Of a stretch of 64,000 nucleotides of DNA, positions 1-8,488 are shown in pieces. A program made the translations under genes and the position numbers. The stretch is from Pseudomonas sp. GD03944 (GTDB taxonomy: Bacteria > Pseudomonadota > Gammaproteobacteria > Pseudomonadales > Pseudomonadaceae): the NCBI RefSeq assembly GCF_029839275.1, contig NZ_JAOCAH010000014.1, positions 1-64,000 on the forward strand. The letters run 5' to 3'. Position 1 is the stretch's first letter. Each line of letters begins with the position of its first letter. A model generated the notes under the pieces. The model had not been told where the DNA came from. It saw only the letters and a program-made list of their open reading frames with translations, and made no database searches.

Positions 1-748
1 TTTGACCGCCGGAGACCTCGATCCGCTGCGCATTGACCCAGCGGTTGTTCGCCGACAACAGGCTGGCGATCATCGGCCCGATATCGTCCGGCAGCCCCAC
101 TCGCCCCAGGGCCGTCATCTCGGCGAACACCTTGTTGAGGTCCGGCATGTCGCGCACCGCACCGCCCAGGAAGTCGGTCTCGATCGCGCCGGGTGCCACG
201 GTATTGACCGCGATCCCGCGCGCGCCCAGCTCCTTGGCCAGGTAGACGCTCAGCACCTCGACCGCCCCCTTCACCGCCGAGTAGGCCGCGAACCCCGGGT
301 AGGAAACCCGGGTGAGCCCCGAGGACAGGTTGACGATACGCCCGCCGTTCGCGATCAGCGGCAGCACGGCCTGGGTGAGGAAGAACACGCCCTTGAAGTG
401 GACGCTCACTAGGGCATCGAACTGGGCTTCGGTGGTCTCTTCGATCAAGGCCATGTCACCGTGACCCGCGTTGTTCACCAGGTGGTCGAAGGTGTCGCGC
501 TGCCAGGTCGAGCGCAAGGCCGCCCCCAGGCGTTCGACGAAATCCGCAAACCGCGAAACGCTGCCCACATCGAGCTGCAGGGCCACCGCCTTGCGCCCGA
601 TGCGTTCGATCTCGGCAACAACGGCCTGGGCCTCGTCGCTGCGGCTGTGATAGGTGACTACCACGTCGCCACCCTGGCGCGCGATACTCAAGGCAGTGTT
701 GCGGCCAAGCCCACGGCTGGCACCGGTCACAAGCGAGATGGTGGTCAT
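1..748 (-). CDS. SDR family NAD(P)-dependent oxidoreductase (3' end cut by window edge)
   Basis: Classical short-chain dehydrogenase/reductase. The protein starts MTTISLVTGASRGLG, which carries the TGxxxGxG dinucleotide-binding motif, continues through the NNAG motif, and has the catalytic YSAVK (YxxxK). It runs off the left edge at ...IEVSGGQ, a typical SDR C-terminus, so only a few residues are missing. An AGGAG ribosome site lies 8 bases before the ATG at 748. It is transcribed divergently from the AraC-type regulator at 877, a common pairing in Pseudomonas in which the regulator controls the oxidoreductase; that control is inferred. The substrate cannot be told from sequence. Confidence 0.9.
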   Translation of the reverse strand, partial: MTTISLVTGASRGLGRNTALSIARQGGDVVVTYHSRSDEAQAVVAEIERIGRKAVALQLDVGSVSRFADFVERLGAALRSTWQRDTFDHLVNNAGHGDMALIEETTEAQFDALVSVHFKGVFFLTQAVLPLIANGGRIVNLSSGLTRVSYPGFAAYSAVKGAVEVLSVYLAKELGARGIAVNTVAPGAIETDFLGGAVRDMPDLNKVFAEMTALGRVGLPDDIGPMIASLLSANNRWVNAQRIEVSGGQ

Positions 749-876
749 GTTGAAGCTCCTGTCAGAGGGGTAAGAACGAGCCACGATTGTTGCGGCCGAG
801 GGCGTTGCCGTCGTTACCGGAACCTCGACGTTCTTTGCCTATTCCTGCCAGACCCACTTTCAGCCGGGATCCCACC

Positions 877-1764
877 ATGAGCGACACCCTTCTCGATGCC
901 GTGAGCCGTTATGCCACCGCCCACGCCGACCCGAACGGCTACGCGCACACGCCCATCGACGGCTTGACGATCATCCGCGCCACCGAGCCCAGCGGCCTGG
1001 TTCATGCCATCTCGCGCCCGATGGTTTGCCTGGTCCTGCAGGGCCGCAAGCAGGTCACCATGGGTGCCCGGACCTTCACCTTCGGCGCGGGCGACTCGTT
1101 GCTGATCAGCGCGGACGTCCCGACCGTCAGCCAGATCATCAGCGCGACGCCCGAAACGCCCTACTACTCGCTGGTGCTGGAGCTCGAAACCGCGGTGATC
1201 GCGGAGCTGAGCGTGCAGATGAAAACCGAGGCGGACAACCAGGCCGAGCCCGTTCGCGTCGAACCGACCGACAGCGATGTCGAACAGGCGGCCCTGCGCC
1301 TGGTCGGCCTGCTCGACCGCCCGGAATCGCTGCCGGTGATGCACCCGCTGCTGGTGCGCGAGCTGCACTACTGGCTGCTCAACGGCCGGCTCGGCACAGC
1401 CATACGCCGCCTGGGCTGGCCAGAAGGCCATGCGCAGCGGATCGCCCGCTCGGTCGACGTCCTGAGAAACGAATTCGCCCGGCCGCTGCGGGTGGAACAA
1501 CTGGCCGCCATCGCCGGGATGAGCGCCTCGTCGTTCCATCGGCATTTTCGCGCGGTGACCTCGCTGTCGCCGCTGCAATTCCAGAAACAGCTACGCCTGA
1601 TCGAAGCCCGGCGCCTGCTGTGGTCGGAGGGCGCCTCTGCGAGCAGCGCAGCGTTCAGTGTCGGCTACGAGAGTGTGCCGCAGTTCACCCGTGAGTACGG
1701 CCGGATGTTCGGCCGGCCGCCGGCCCGCGATACCGAGGCCGCCCGCAGCGAGGGATGTGGATAA
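877..1764 (+). CDS. AraC family transcriptional regulator with AraC_N cupin domain
   Basis: A 295-residue regulator. The N-terminal half (about residues 15-165) resembles the AraC_N ligand-binding domain of YqhC-type regulators, with the 'ISRPMVCLVLQGRKQ' type of start. The C-terminal third holds two helix-turn-helix units: 'RVEQLAAIAGMSASSFHRHFR' type, then the conserved 'SVGYESVPQFTREYGRMFG' AraC signature. I chose the ATG at 877; an earlier in-frame start at 787 would add 30 residues not typical of the family. It diverges from the SDR gene, which is the probable target. In the 128-base gap the arms AAGAACG (772-778) and CGTTCTT (829-835) form a long-range inverted repeat that might be an operator. 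Confidence 0.9.
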   Translation: MSDTLLDAVSRYATAHADPNGYAHTPIDGLTIIRATEPSGLVHAISRPMVCLVLQGRKQVTMGARTFTFGAGDSLLISADVPTVSQIISATPETPYYSLVLELETAVIAELSVQMKTEADNQAEPVRVEPTDSDVEQAALRLVGLLDRPESLPVMHPLLVRELHYWLLNGRLGTAIRRLGWPEGHAQRIARSVDVLRNEFARPLRVEQLAAIAGMSASSFHRHFRAVTSLSPLQFQKQLRLIEARRLLWSEGASASSAAFSVGYESVPQFTREYGRMFGRPPARDTEAARSEGCG

Positions 1765-1800
1765 GCGCGCATCCGCAGCCCCATGCATCCAGCGAATGCA

Positions 1801-1833
1801 CGACACCCGCACGCCACGAAAAACCGGGTGTCG
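1801..1833. terminator. Inverted repeat after the AraC gene, possible weak terminator
   Basis: Arms CGACACCCG (1801-1809) and CGGGTGTCG (1825-1833) are perfectly complementary around a 15-base loop. There is no T-run, so termination is uncertain. The repeat lies just before the candidate -10 box of the next gene. Confidence 0.35.
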
Positions 1834-1834
1834 C

Positions 1835-1840
1835 TAGAAT
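1835..1840 (+). promoter_or_regulatory. Candidate -10 box (TAGAAT) for the 1872 gene
   Basis: TAGAATG lies 37 bases before the ATG at 1872. The same TAGAATG box occurs at a similar distance before three other genes in this window. No convincing -35 box is visible. Confidence 0.4.
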
Positions 1841-1871
1841 GGCGCCTGACTGACAAGGATTTCGACACCAC

Positions 1872-2336
1872 ATGGATCGGTACGGCAGTGCGATGAGCTT
1901 CGCGATCAGCCTCTTTATTCCCTTGCTGCTCTGCTTCTGGGTCATCCTGATGGTGGGCATCGGCCACTGGGTGTACAAGGGCGCGCGCAACCTCGGGCGT
2001 GCGCACAGCCTGGTAGACGCGCAAATCGTCGACCGACGCCTGATCCGCGCCCGCATTCACTACAGCCGTACCAGCCGGATTGGCACCTGCCCGGTCTATC
2101 GCCTGCGCTATGAGTTCGACGCCGTCCCTTACGAGATCGAATACCTGGTCAGCAACAAGCACCAGGTAATGCTCGATGAAGACGCAGGAACCTTCAAACT
2201 CTATGTCCCCCACGACCAGCCGGCCGACGCTCGCGTGGAGTACACCCCGCTGCAACCACTGTATGGGCTGATCATGGTGGCCGCCATGGCCTATGGCAGT
2301 TGGCACATCGCACCGCTCGCCCTGTTCGGGGCATAG
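1872..2336 (+). CDS. Membrane protein of unknown function, first of a tandem pair (DUF3592-like layout)
   Basis: 154 residues. There is a strong transmembrane segment near the N-terminus (residues ~8-33), a soluble middle domain of about 90 residues rich in beta-type sequence (VYRLRYEFDAVPYEIEYLV), and a second hydrophobic segment at ~127-150. Two membrane helices around a small beta domain is the layout of DUF3592-type proteins, but I cannot assign the family firmly. An internal ATG at 1893 is an alternative start that still keeps the first helix. The next gene starts 2 bases after the stop and has the same topology, so the two are probably co-transcribed. Function unknown. Confidence 0.75.
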   Translation: MDRYGSAMSFAISLFIPLLLCFWVILMVGIGHWVYKGARNLGRAHSLVDAQIVDRRLIRARIHYSRTSRIGTCPVYRLRYEFDAVPYEIEYLVSNKHQVMLDEDAGTFKLYVPHDQPADARVEYTPLQPLYGLIMVAAMAYGSWHIAPLALFGA

Positions 2337-2338
2337 CG

Positions 2339-2848
2339 ATGGAGATTCTGTTCGGCACCCTGCTGTTGCTCTTCAGCGCCGTGACCTGGCTGCTACTGAT
2401 AGCCCTGGCCTGCGCCGGCTATTACTTCGCGGGAAAGCACATCCTGAAGGGCACGCGCCGCGCCTTCCTGCGGACAGGCACCGCCCAGGTGACGGGGTAC
2501 GAGATGTTCACGCCAGATCTGGCAGACGGTCATGGCGAGGATGAGCGCCCCCTGTTTCGCCTGCAGCTCGCCTGCGAACGAGACGGTCAGCTCTGCTCAC
2601 TGACAGTGGGCCCGGTAAGCTGCCAGGAACTGTTCACAGCCCTTGACCAGCCCCTGCATCGCGCGTCCTGCTGGATGACCGAGGACGACTGGCGTGACCT
2701 GCTGGAAGGTCGAGAACTCAAGGTGGCGTGCGACTTCCGCCGCAACGAAGCGTTTCTGCTGAACCAGAAGCAACTGGCCAGGGAAACGCTGATCGGCGCC
2801 CTCATCGCCCTGACCGTCCTTGCCCTCGCCGCCGTGGCCCAGGCATGA
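2339..2848 (+). CDS. Membrane protein of unknown function, second of a tandem pair
   Basis: 169 residues starting MEILFGTLLLLF, with a hydrophobic N-terminal segment (residues ~2-30), a soluble domain (~35-145) and a C-terminal transmembrane helix (~145-167). The ATG at 2339 lies 2 bases after the upstream stop, so translation is probably coupled. An in-frame ATG at 2300 would overlap the upstream gene and add a non-hydrophobic extension, so I reject it. The topology matches the preceding gene, suggesting a related pair or a two-subunit complex in the inner membrane. A perfect palindromic terminator begins inside its last codons. No function is recognised. Confidence 0.75.
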   Translation: MEILFGTLLLLFSAVTWLLLIALACAGYYFAGKHILKGTRRAFLRTGTAQVTGYEMFTPDLADGHGEDERPLFRLQLACERDGQLCSLTVGPVSCQELFTALDQPLHRASCWMTEDDWRDLLEGRELKVACDFRRNEAFLLNQKQLARETLIGALIALTVLALAAVAQA

Positions 2849-2878
2849 AAAAACCGGCCTAGGCCGGTTTTTTCATGC
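2843..2878. terminator. Bidirectional rho-independent terminator (perfect palindrome)
   Basis: The 36 bases form a perfect inverted repeat with core CCGGCCTAGGCCGG flanked by A6 and T6 and extended by GCATG/CATGC. It overlaps the stop codon of the plus-strand gene at 2848 and lies 12 bases beyond the guaA stop on the minus strand, so it can serve both convergent transcripts. Confidence 0.9.
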
Positions 2879-2890
2879 AACGCAGCGGGA

Positions 2891-4471
2891 TCATTCCCAC
2901 TCGATGGTCGCTGGCGGCTTGCTCGACACGTCGTAAGTGACGCGGGAGATGCCGTCGATTTCGTTGATGATGCGGCCGCTGACGACTTCCAGCAGTTCGT
3001 AGGGCAGGTGCGCCCAGCGAGCGGTCATGAAGTCCACGGTTTCCACGGCGCGCAGGGCGACGACCCAGGCGTAGCGACGGCCGTCGCCGACCACACCGAC
3101 CGACTTCACCGGCTGGAACACCACGAACGCCTGGCTGGTCTTGTGGTACCAGTCGGCCTTGCGCAGTTCTTCGATGAAGATGTGGTCGGCGCGACGCAGC
3201 AGGTCGGCGTACTCCTTCTTCACTTCACCGAGGATGCGCACGCCCAGGCCCGGGCCCGGGAACGGGTGGCGGTAGACCATGTCGTACGGCAGGCCCAGCT
3301 CCAGGCCGATCTTGCGGACTTCGTCCTTGAACAGCTCACGCAGCGGCTCGACCAGCTTGAGGTTCATTTCCTCCGGCAGGCCACCGACGTTGTGGTGGGA
3401 CTTGATCACGTGGGCCTTGCCGCTCTTGGCGCCGGCCGACTCGATGACGTCCGGGTAGATGGTGCCCTGGGCGAGGAACTGGATGTTTTCCAGCTTGCTG
3501 GCCTCGGCATCGAATACGTCAATGAAGGTGCGGCCGATGATCTTGCGCTTCTTCTCCGGGTCGGCTTCGCCGGCCAGGTTGGAGAGGAACTGCTCTTCGG
3601 CGTTGGCGCGGATCACCTTGACGCCCATGTTCTCGGCGAACATGGCCATCACTTGCTCGCCTTCGTGCAGGCGCAGCAGGCCGTTGTCGACGAACACGCA
3701 GGTCAGCTGATCACCGATGGCGCGGTGCAGGAGCGCGGCGACCACGGAGCTGTCGACACCGCCGGACAGGCCGAGCAGCACATTGGCCGAACCAACCTGG
3801 GCGCGTACCTGGGCGATGGCGTCTTCGACGATGTTGGCCGGGGTCCACAGCGCCTCGCAGCCAGCGACTTCCAGCACGAAGCGCGAGAGGATGCGACCGC
3901 CCTGCTTGGTGTGGGTCACCTCCGGGTGGAACTGCACGCCAAAGTAGTGGCGGGTCTCGTCGCACATGGCGGCGATCGGGCAGCTCGGGGTGCTGGCCAG
4001 GATATGGAAGCCTTCCGGCAGGCGGGTGACCTTGTCGCCGTGGCTCATCCACACGTCGAGGCCGAGCACGCCGTCCGGGTCCACGTGGTCCTCGATACCT
4101 TCGAGCAGTTGGCTCTTGCCGACCACGTCGACACGGGCGTAGCCGAATTCACGCAGGTCGGAGCCTTCCACCTTGCCGCCCAGTTGCTCGGCCATGGTCT
4201 GCATGCCGTAGCAGATGCCCAGCACCGGAACGTTCAGGTCGAACACGGCCTGAGGTGCACGCGGGCTGTTCGCCTCGTGCACGGACTCCGGGCCACCCGC
4301 CAGGATGATGCCGCGCGGGGCGAAGGCGAGGATGTCCTCATCGCTCATGTCCCAGGGATGCAGTTCGCAATAGACACCGATTTCGCGCACGCGGCGGGCA
4401 ATCAGCTGGGTGTACTGGGAACCGAAGTCCAGGATCAGGATGCGGTGGGCGTGAATATCAGGATGGGCCAT
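2891..4471 (-). CDS. guaA: GMP synthase (glutamine-hydrolysing)
   Basis: Converts XMP to GMP with ATP and glutamine, the last step of guanine nucleotide synthesis. At 526 residues it is the usual family length. The class I glutamine amidotransferase domain comes first, with nucleophile Cys87 in GICYGM and the His182/Glu184 pair in FHPEV. The ATP pyrophosphatase domain follows with the SGGVDS loop at 236-241, then the C-terminal dimerisation domain ending TIEWE. guaB lies 128 bases upstream on the same strand, giving the usual guaB-guaA operon driven from the guaB promoter. Confidence 0.98.
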   Translation of the reverse strand: MAHPDIHAHRILILDFGSQYTQLIARRVREIGVYCELHPWDMSDEDILAFAPRGIILAGGPESVHEANSPRAPQAVFDLNVPVLGICYGMQTMAEQLGGKVEGSDLREFGYARVDVVGKSQLLEGIEDHVDPDGVLGLDVWMSHGDKVTRLPEGFHILASTPSCPIAAMCDETRHYFGVQFHPEVTHTKQGGRILSRFVLEVAGCEALWTPANIVEDAIAQVRAQVGSANVLLGLSGGVDSSVVAALLHRAIGDQLTCVFVDNGLLRLHEGEQVMAMFAENMGVKVIRANAEEQFLSNLAGEADPEKKRKIIGRTFIDVFDAEASKLENIQFLAQGTIYPDVIESAGAKSGKAHVIKSHHNVGGLPEEMNLKLVEPLRELFKDEVRKIGLELGLPYDMVYRHPFPGPGLGVRILGEVKKEYADLLRRADHIFIEELRKADWYHKTSQAFVVFQPVKSVGVVGDGRRYAWVVALRAVETVDFMTARWAHLPYELLEVVSGRIINEIDGISRVTYDVSSKPPATIEWE

Positions 4472-4599
4472 GGCCGTCTCTCGTAGCGGAACTCACAAAT
4501 GACTCGGGGCCGCCCTGTGGGTAACAGCGACAGCCCCGCGCTTTCCTATCTCTTCAAAACCGATTTGCCGCGTCGCGAGCGCAGCGCGTCAAACCGTTT

Positions 4600-6069
4600 T
4601 CAACCAACGCGGTAGTTGGGTGCCTCTTTGGTGATCTGCACGTCGTGGACATGGGACTCGGCCATGCCGGCGCCGGTGATGCGCACGAACTCGGGCTTGG
4701 TGCGCATTTCCTCGATGGTGGCGCAGCCGGTGTAGCCCATGGAGGCACGCAGGCCGCCCATCAGCTGGTGCACGATGGCCGCCATGGCACCCTTGTACGG
4801 CACACGGCCTTCGATGCCTTCCGGCACCAGCTTCTCGGCACCGGCGGAGGAGTCCTGGAAGTAACGGTCGCTCGAGCCCTGGGCTTGCGCCATGGCACCC
4901 AGCGAACCCATGCCACGGTAGGCCTTGTAGGAACGGCCCTGGAACAGCTCGACTTCGCCCGGCGCTTCTTCGGTACCGGCCAGCATGGAACCGATCATGA
5001 CGCAGGAGGCGCCGGCCACGATGGCCTTGGACAGGTCACCGGAGAAGCGGATACCACCGTCGGCGATCAGCGGGATACCGGTACCGGCCAGCGCAGCCGC
5101 AACGTTGGCCACGGCGGAGATTTGCGGCACACCGACACCGGCGACGATACGCGTGGTGCAGATGGAGCCCGGGCCGATGCCGACCTTGACTGCATCGGCG
5201 CCCGCTTCGGCCAGCGCGCGAGCGGCGTCACCGGTGGCGATGTTGCCGCCGATCACCTGGATGTCCGGGAAGTTCTGTTTGACCCAGCGCACGCGGTCGA
5301 TCACGCCCTTGGAGTGACCGTGGGCAGTGTCGACGATGATCACGTCGACGCCGGCGTTGGCCAGTGCCGCGACGCGGTCACCGGTATCGGCGCCGGTACC
5401 CACTGCTGCACCAACACGCAGACGACCCTGGTCGTCCTTGCTGGCCAGCGGGTAGGCCTTGGCTTTTTCGATGTCCTTGACGGTCATCATGCCCTTGAGG
5501 TGGAACGCCTCGTCGACGATCAGCACCTTCTCGATGCGGTGCTTGTGCAGCAGCTCGCGCACGACTTCCTTGGTGGCGCCTTCCTTGACGGTGACCAGAC
5601 GCTCTTTCGGGGTCATCACGTCGCGGACCTTGGCGTCCAGGCGGTTCTCGAAACGTACGTCGCGGGAGGTGACGATGCCGACCAGGTCGCCATCGGACAA
5701 CACCGGTACGCCGGAGATGTTGTTCATGCGGGTCAGGTCGAACAGGTCACGCACCGTCGCATCGGCTTCGATGGTGATCGGGTCCTTGACCACGCCGGCC
5801 TCGAACTTCTTGACCTTGCGCACTTCGGCAGCCTGCTGCTCGATGGTCATGTTCTTGTGGATGATGCCGATGCCACCTTCCTGCGCCATGGCGATGGCCA
5901 GACGCGCCTCGGTAACGGTGTCCATGGCGGCGGAGAGCAACGGAATGTTCAGCTCGATGCCACGGGTCAGGCGAGTCTTGAGGCTGACATCCTTCGGCAG
6001 GACTTCGGAAAAACCAGGAATAAGTAGAACGTCGTCGAAGGTAAGGGCTTCTTGACTGATACGCAGCAT
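4600..6069 (-). CDS. guaB: Inosine-5'-monophosphate dehydrogenase
   Basis: Oxidises IMP to XMP with NAD+, the committed step of GMP synthesis. At 489 residues it matches the bacterial norm. The catalytic (beta/alpha)8 barrel is interrupted by a pair of CBS domains (about 93-205). The catalytic Cys304 sits in GPGSICTTR, with the GGIRFSGD and MIGSMLAGT phosphate-binding stretches downstream. I chose the ATG at 6069 (MLRISQEALTFDD), which follows a GGGAG site; the longer frame to 6201 would run through the promoter. Operon with guaA. Confidence 0.98.
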   Translation of the reverse strand: MLRISQEALTFDDVLLIPGFSEVLPKDVSLKTRLTRGIELNIPLLSAAMDTVTEARLAIAMAQEGGIGIIHKNMTIEQQAAEVRKVKKFEAGVVKDPITIEADATVRDLFDLTRMNNISGVPVLSDGDLVGIVTSRDVRFENRLDAKVRDVMTPKERLVTVKEGATKEVVRELLHKHRIEKVLIVDEAFHLKGMMTVKDIEKAKAYPLASKDDQGRLRVGAAVGTGADTGDRVAALANAGVDVIIVDTAHGHSKGVIDRVRWVKQNFPDIQVIGGNIATGDAARALAEAGADAVKVGIGPGSICTTRIVAGVGVPQISAVANVAAALAGTGIPLIADGGIRFSGDLSKAIVAGASCVMIGSMLAGTEEAPGEVELFQGRSYKAYRGMGSLGAMAQAQGSSDRYFQDSSAGAEKLVPEGIEGRVPYKGAMAAIVHQLMGGLRASMGYTGCATIEEMRTKPEFVRITGAGMAESHVHDVQITKEAPNYRVG

Positions 6070-6106
6070 GGCGGGGGCTCCCAGACGGGAAAATTGGAAG
6101 CGCGCC

Positions 6107-6135
6107 ATTATACCCAGCGAACCCCTGCCACTCAA
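6107..6135 (-). promoter_or_regulatory. Sigma-70 promoter of guaBA
   Basis: Reading the minus strand, TTGAGT (6135-6130) and TATAAT (6112-6107) are separated by exactly 17 bases. The -10 box is perfect and lies 38 bases upstream of the guaB ATG. Confidence 0.85.
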
Positions 6136-6197
6136 TGCAAAGAATGCTCCGGATCGAATGAAATCCGCAGAGCTATCCGATGCCTCGCAGCCCCTAT

Positions 6198-6216
6198 ACA
6201 ATAATAATTCTCAACT
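6198..6216 (+). promoter_or_regulatory. Fur box upstream of TonB receptor gene
   Basis: The AT-rich core ATAATAATTCTCA matches the common Pseudomonas Fur-box half GATAATAATTCTCATT. It sits about 20-40 bases before the receptor ATG and overlaps a TATACA -10-like box at 6195, so iron-bound Fur would be expected to block transcription. Confidence 0.65.
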
Positions 6217-6237
6217 ACAGCCGCACTAGAGTCGTAA

Positions 6238-8379
6238 ATGCCAACCCCTTGCTCCTTTTCCGGCCTGTTCCGCTGGAACGCTGTCGCGCGCGCCGTCGCC
6301 CACGCCACTGTCTTCACCCTTGCCCTGCCCGCTATCACCCATGCCGCCAACGAGGCAGAGCGCAACGAACTCGAGCTCCCAGGCCAGGAAATCACCGCCG
6401 AGCGCGAGAGCCCGGACAGCTACCGCGCCAGCACCGCCAGTACTGCGAGCAAAAGTGCGGTTCCCGTGATGCAGGAAGCCCAGGCGGTACAAGTGGTGAC
6501 CGGCCAGGTCATCGACGACTACCAGGTGCAATCGCTGGACGACGCCATGAAGTTCGTCAGCGGCATGACCCAGAGCAACACCCTGGGCGGCACCCAGGAC
6601 GGCTTCGTCAAACGCGGGTTCGGTACCAACGCCGACGGTTCGATCCTGCGCGACGGCATCCGCTCGAGCCTGTCACGCAACTTCAGCGCCACCACCGACC
6701 GGGTGGAAGTGCTCAAGGGACCGGCATCCCTGCTCTACGGTGCGCTGGAACCCGGCGGCCTGATCAACGTGATCAGCAAACAGCCACAGTACCAATGGCA
6801 CCGCCAGATCAGCGGCGAGACCAGCAGCGAGGGCGGCGGCAGCGCGATGCTCGATGTCACCGGTCCGCTGGCAGACAGCGGCCTGGCCTTCCGTTTCATC
6901 GCCGAGCGCCAGCACGAAGATTACTGGCGCAACTTCGGCCACGAAAGCCACACCCTGGTGGCGCCGTCCTTGAGCTGGATCGGCGACGACCTGCGCGTCA
7001 CCCTGGCCTACGAGCGCAAGGAATATTCCACCCCGGTGGATCGCGGCACGGTGATCATCAACGGCAAGCCGGCGAAGACCGCCTACAACGCTCGCCTCAA
7101 TGAAGACTGGGCGAAAGCCGAAGGCACCGATGAACTATTCACCGCCACGGCCGAATACCAGCTCAACCCGGATTGGCTGACCCGCGTGACCTACGGCTGG
7201 AACAACGAGCGCTATGACTACGCCGAAGCCCGCCCCAATACGCTCAACGCCACCACTGGCGCGCTCAGCCGCCGCTCTGACGGCAGCGAACACGACAACC
7301 AGACCCAGTACCTGGCCTGGGACTGGATCGGCAACGCCAGCCTGTTCGGCCAGCGCCACGACCTGTTGATCGGTGCCGATACCGAGCGGGTCGACAATTT
7401 CCGTGGCGACACTTGGCGCGGCCCGGCCGTGGGCGGCTTCAACATCTACCGCCCGGTTTACGGCAACCTCGCCGAGCCCTCGGTACTGAATGCCGCACAA
7501 AGCGACCGCAGCGACGAACTGCATTCGCGCTCGCTGTACCTGAAAGACAACTGGCACCTCGATGACCAGTGGATCGTGGTCGCCGGCGGCCGCTACCAGC
7601 GCTTCGAGCAGTTGGTCGAACAGGGCCGTGGGGCGGCCCATACCCGCCCCACCGACCGCCACGACACCACCTTCCTGCCGTTCGGCGGCCTGGTGTACCA
7701 GCTCAACCAGCAGGTGTCGCTGTACGGCAACTACAGCCGCTCGTTCGTGCCCAACGCCTCCGACGCCAACAGCGGCCAGGCCTTCGCCCCGGAGGAAGGC
7801 CGCAGCTACGAGCTGGGCGTCAAACTGGACCTGGGCAGCGCGCTGATGGCCAGCCTGGCCGTCTACGACATCGAGAAGAAAAACGTGGTCGTCACCAACA
7901 ACGGCGTGTCGGAAGCCGCCGGCAAGGTGGGCTCGCAAGGCGTCGAACTGGATATCACCGGGCGCCTTGCCGAACGCTGGGATGTGCTGGCCACCTATGC
8001 CTACACCGACACGGAAATCCTCGATGACCCCGCCAACCGCGGCAACGAACTGGTCAACGCCGCACGCAACGTCGCCAGCCTGTACCTGACCCACCACCTC
8101 GCGCTGCCGAGCGCGGCCGGGCAATGGCGGATCGGCGGCGGCGCGCGCTACGTCGGCGAACGCGCGGGCGACAACGCCAACAGCTTCTGGCTGGACAGCT
8201 ACACCGTCGCCGACGCGTTCATCAGTTGGGAAAGCGACCTGCTCGGCGACAAGACCCGCCTGCAGTTGAACGCCCGCAACCTGTTCGACGAGCAATACCA
8301 TCCGTCCAGTGGTGGCAATTTACGCGTCGCGGTGGGGGAACCTCGTGAACTGCGACTGTCCGCCAGTGTCGACTTTTAA
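6238..8379 (+). CDS. TonB-dependent siderophore receptor (no signalling domain)
   Basis: Outer-membrane ferric-siderophore transporter of 713 residues. A signal peptide (about 1-37, ending THAA) leads to a short TonB-box region, the plug domain (about 70-180; QAVQVVTGQVIDDY start, 'GPASLLYGALEPGGLINVISKQP' type plug signature) and a 22-strand-type beta barrel ending in LSASVDF with the terminal Phe needed for outer-membrane insertion. It lacks the STN signalling domain seen in the receptor at 14638, so it should be controlled by Fur alone, consistent with the Fur box just upstream. Closest in type to FhuA/FoxA-like hydroxamate receptors, but the ligand is not assignable. Divergent from guaB. 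Confidence 0.92.
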   Translation: MPTPCSFSGLFRWNAVARAVAHATVFTLALPAITHAANEAERNELELPGQEITAERESPDSYRASTASTASKSAVPVMQEAQAVQVVTGQVIDDYQVQSLDDAMKFVSGMTQSNTLGGTQDGFVKRGFGTNADGSILRDGIRSSLSRNFSATTDRVEVLKGPASLLYGALEPGGLINVISKQPQYQWHRQISGETSSEGGGSAMLDVTGPLADSGLAFRFIAERQHEDYWRNFGHESHTLVAPSLSWIGDDLRVTLAYERKEYSTPVDRGTVIINGKPAKTAYNARLNEDWAKAEGTDELFTATAEYQLNPDWLTRVTYGWNNERYDYAEARPNTLNATTGALSRRSDGSEHDNQTQYLAWDWIGNASLFGQRHDLLIGADTERVDNFRGDTWRGPAVGGFNIYRPVYGNLAEPSVLNAAQSDRSDELHSRSLYLKDNWHLDDQWIVVAGGRYQRFEQLVEQGRGAAHTRPTDRHDTTFLPFGGLVYQLNQQVSLYGNYSRSFVPNASDANSGQAFAPEEGRSYELGVKLDLGSALMASLAVYDIEKKNVVVTNNGVSEAAGKVGSQGVELDITGRLAERWDVLATYAYTDTEILDDPANRGNELVNAARNVASLYLTHHLALPSAAGQWRIGGGARYVGERAGDNANSFWLDSYTVADAFISWESDLLGDKTRLQLNARNLFDEQYHPSSGGNLRVAVGEPRELRLSASVDF

Positions 8380-8488
8380 GAGACCGTTCGCGTTCTTGCA
8401 CTGGGTCGCCTGACTCGCAGCACGAGGTCATGGCACAGCTCATCGCGAACTGTCTTGGTGTTTTCAGGCTCAAGGATGAGCCCCCTTT

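Noticed and set aside
3008..6027. Long plus-strand frames opposite guaA (492 codons) and guaB (460 codons)
   Set aside because: Both are complementary to intact, conserved genes; no independent start signals or domains.
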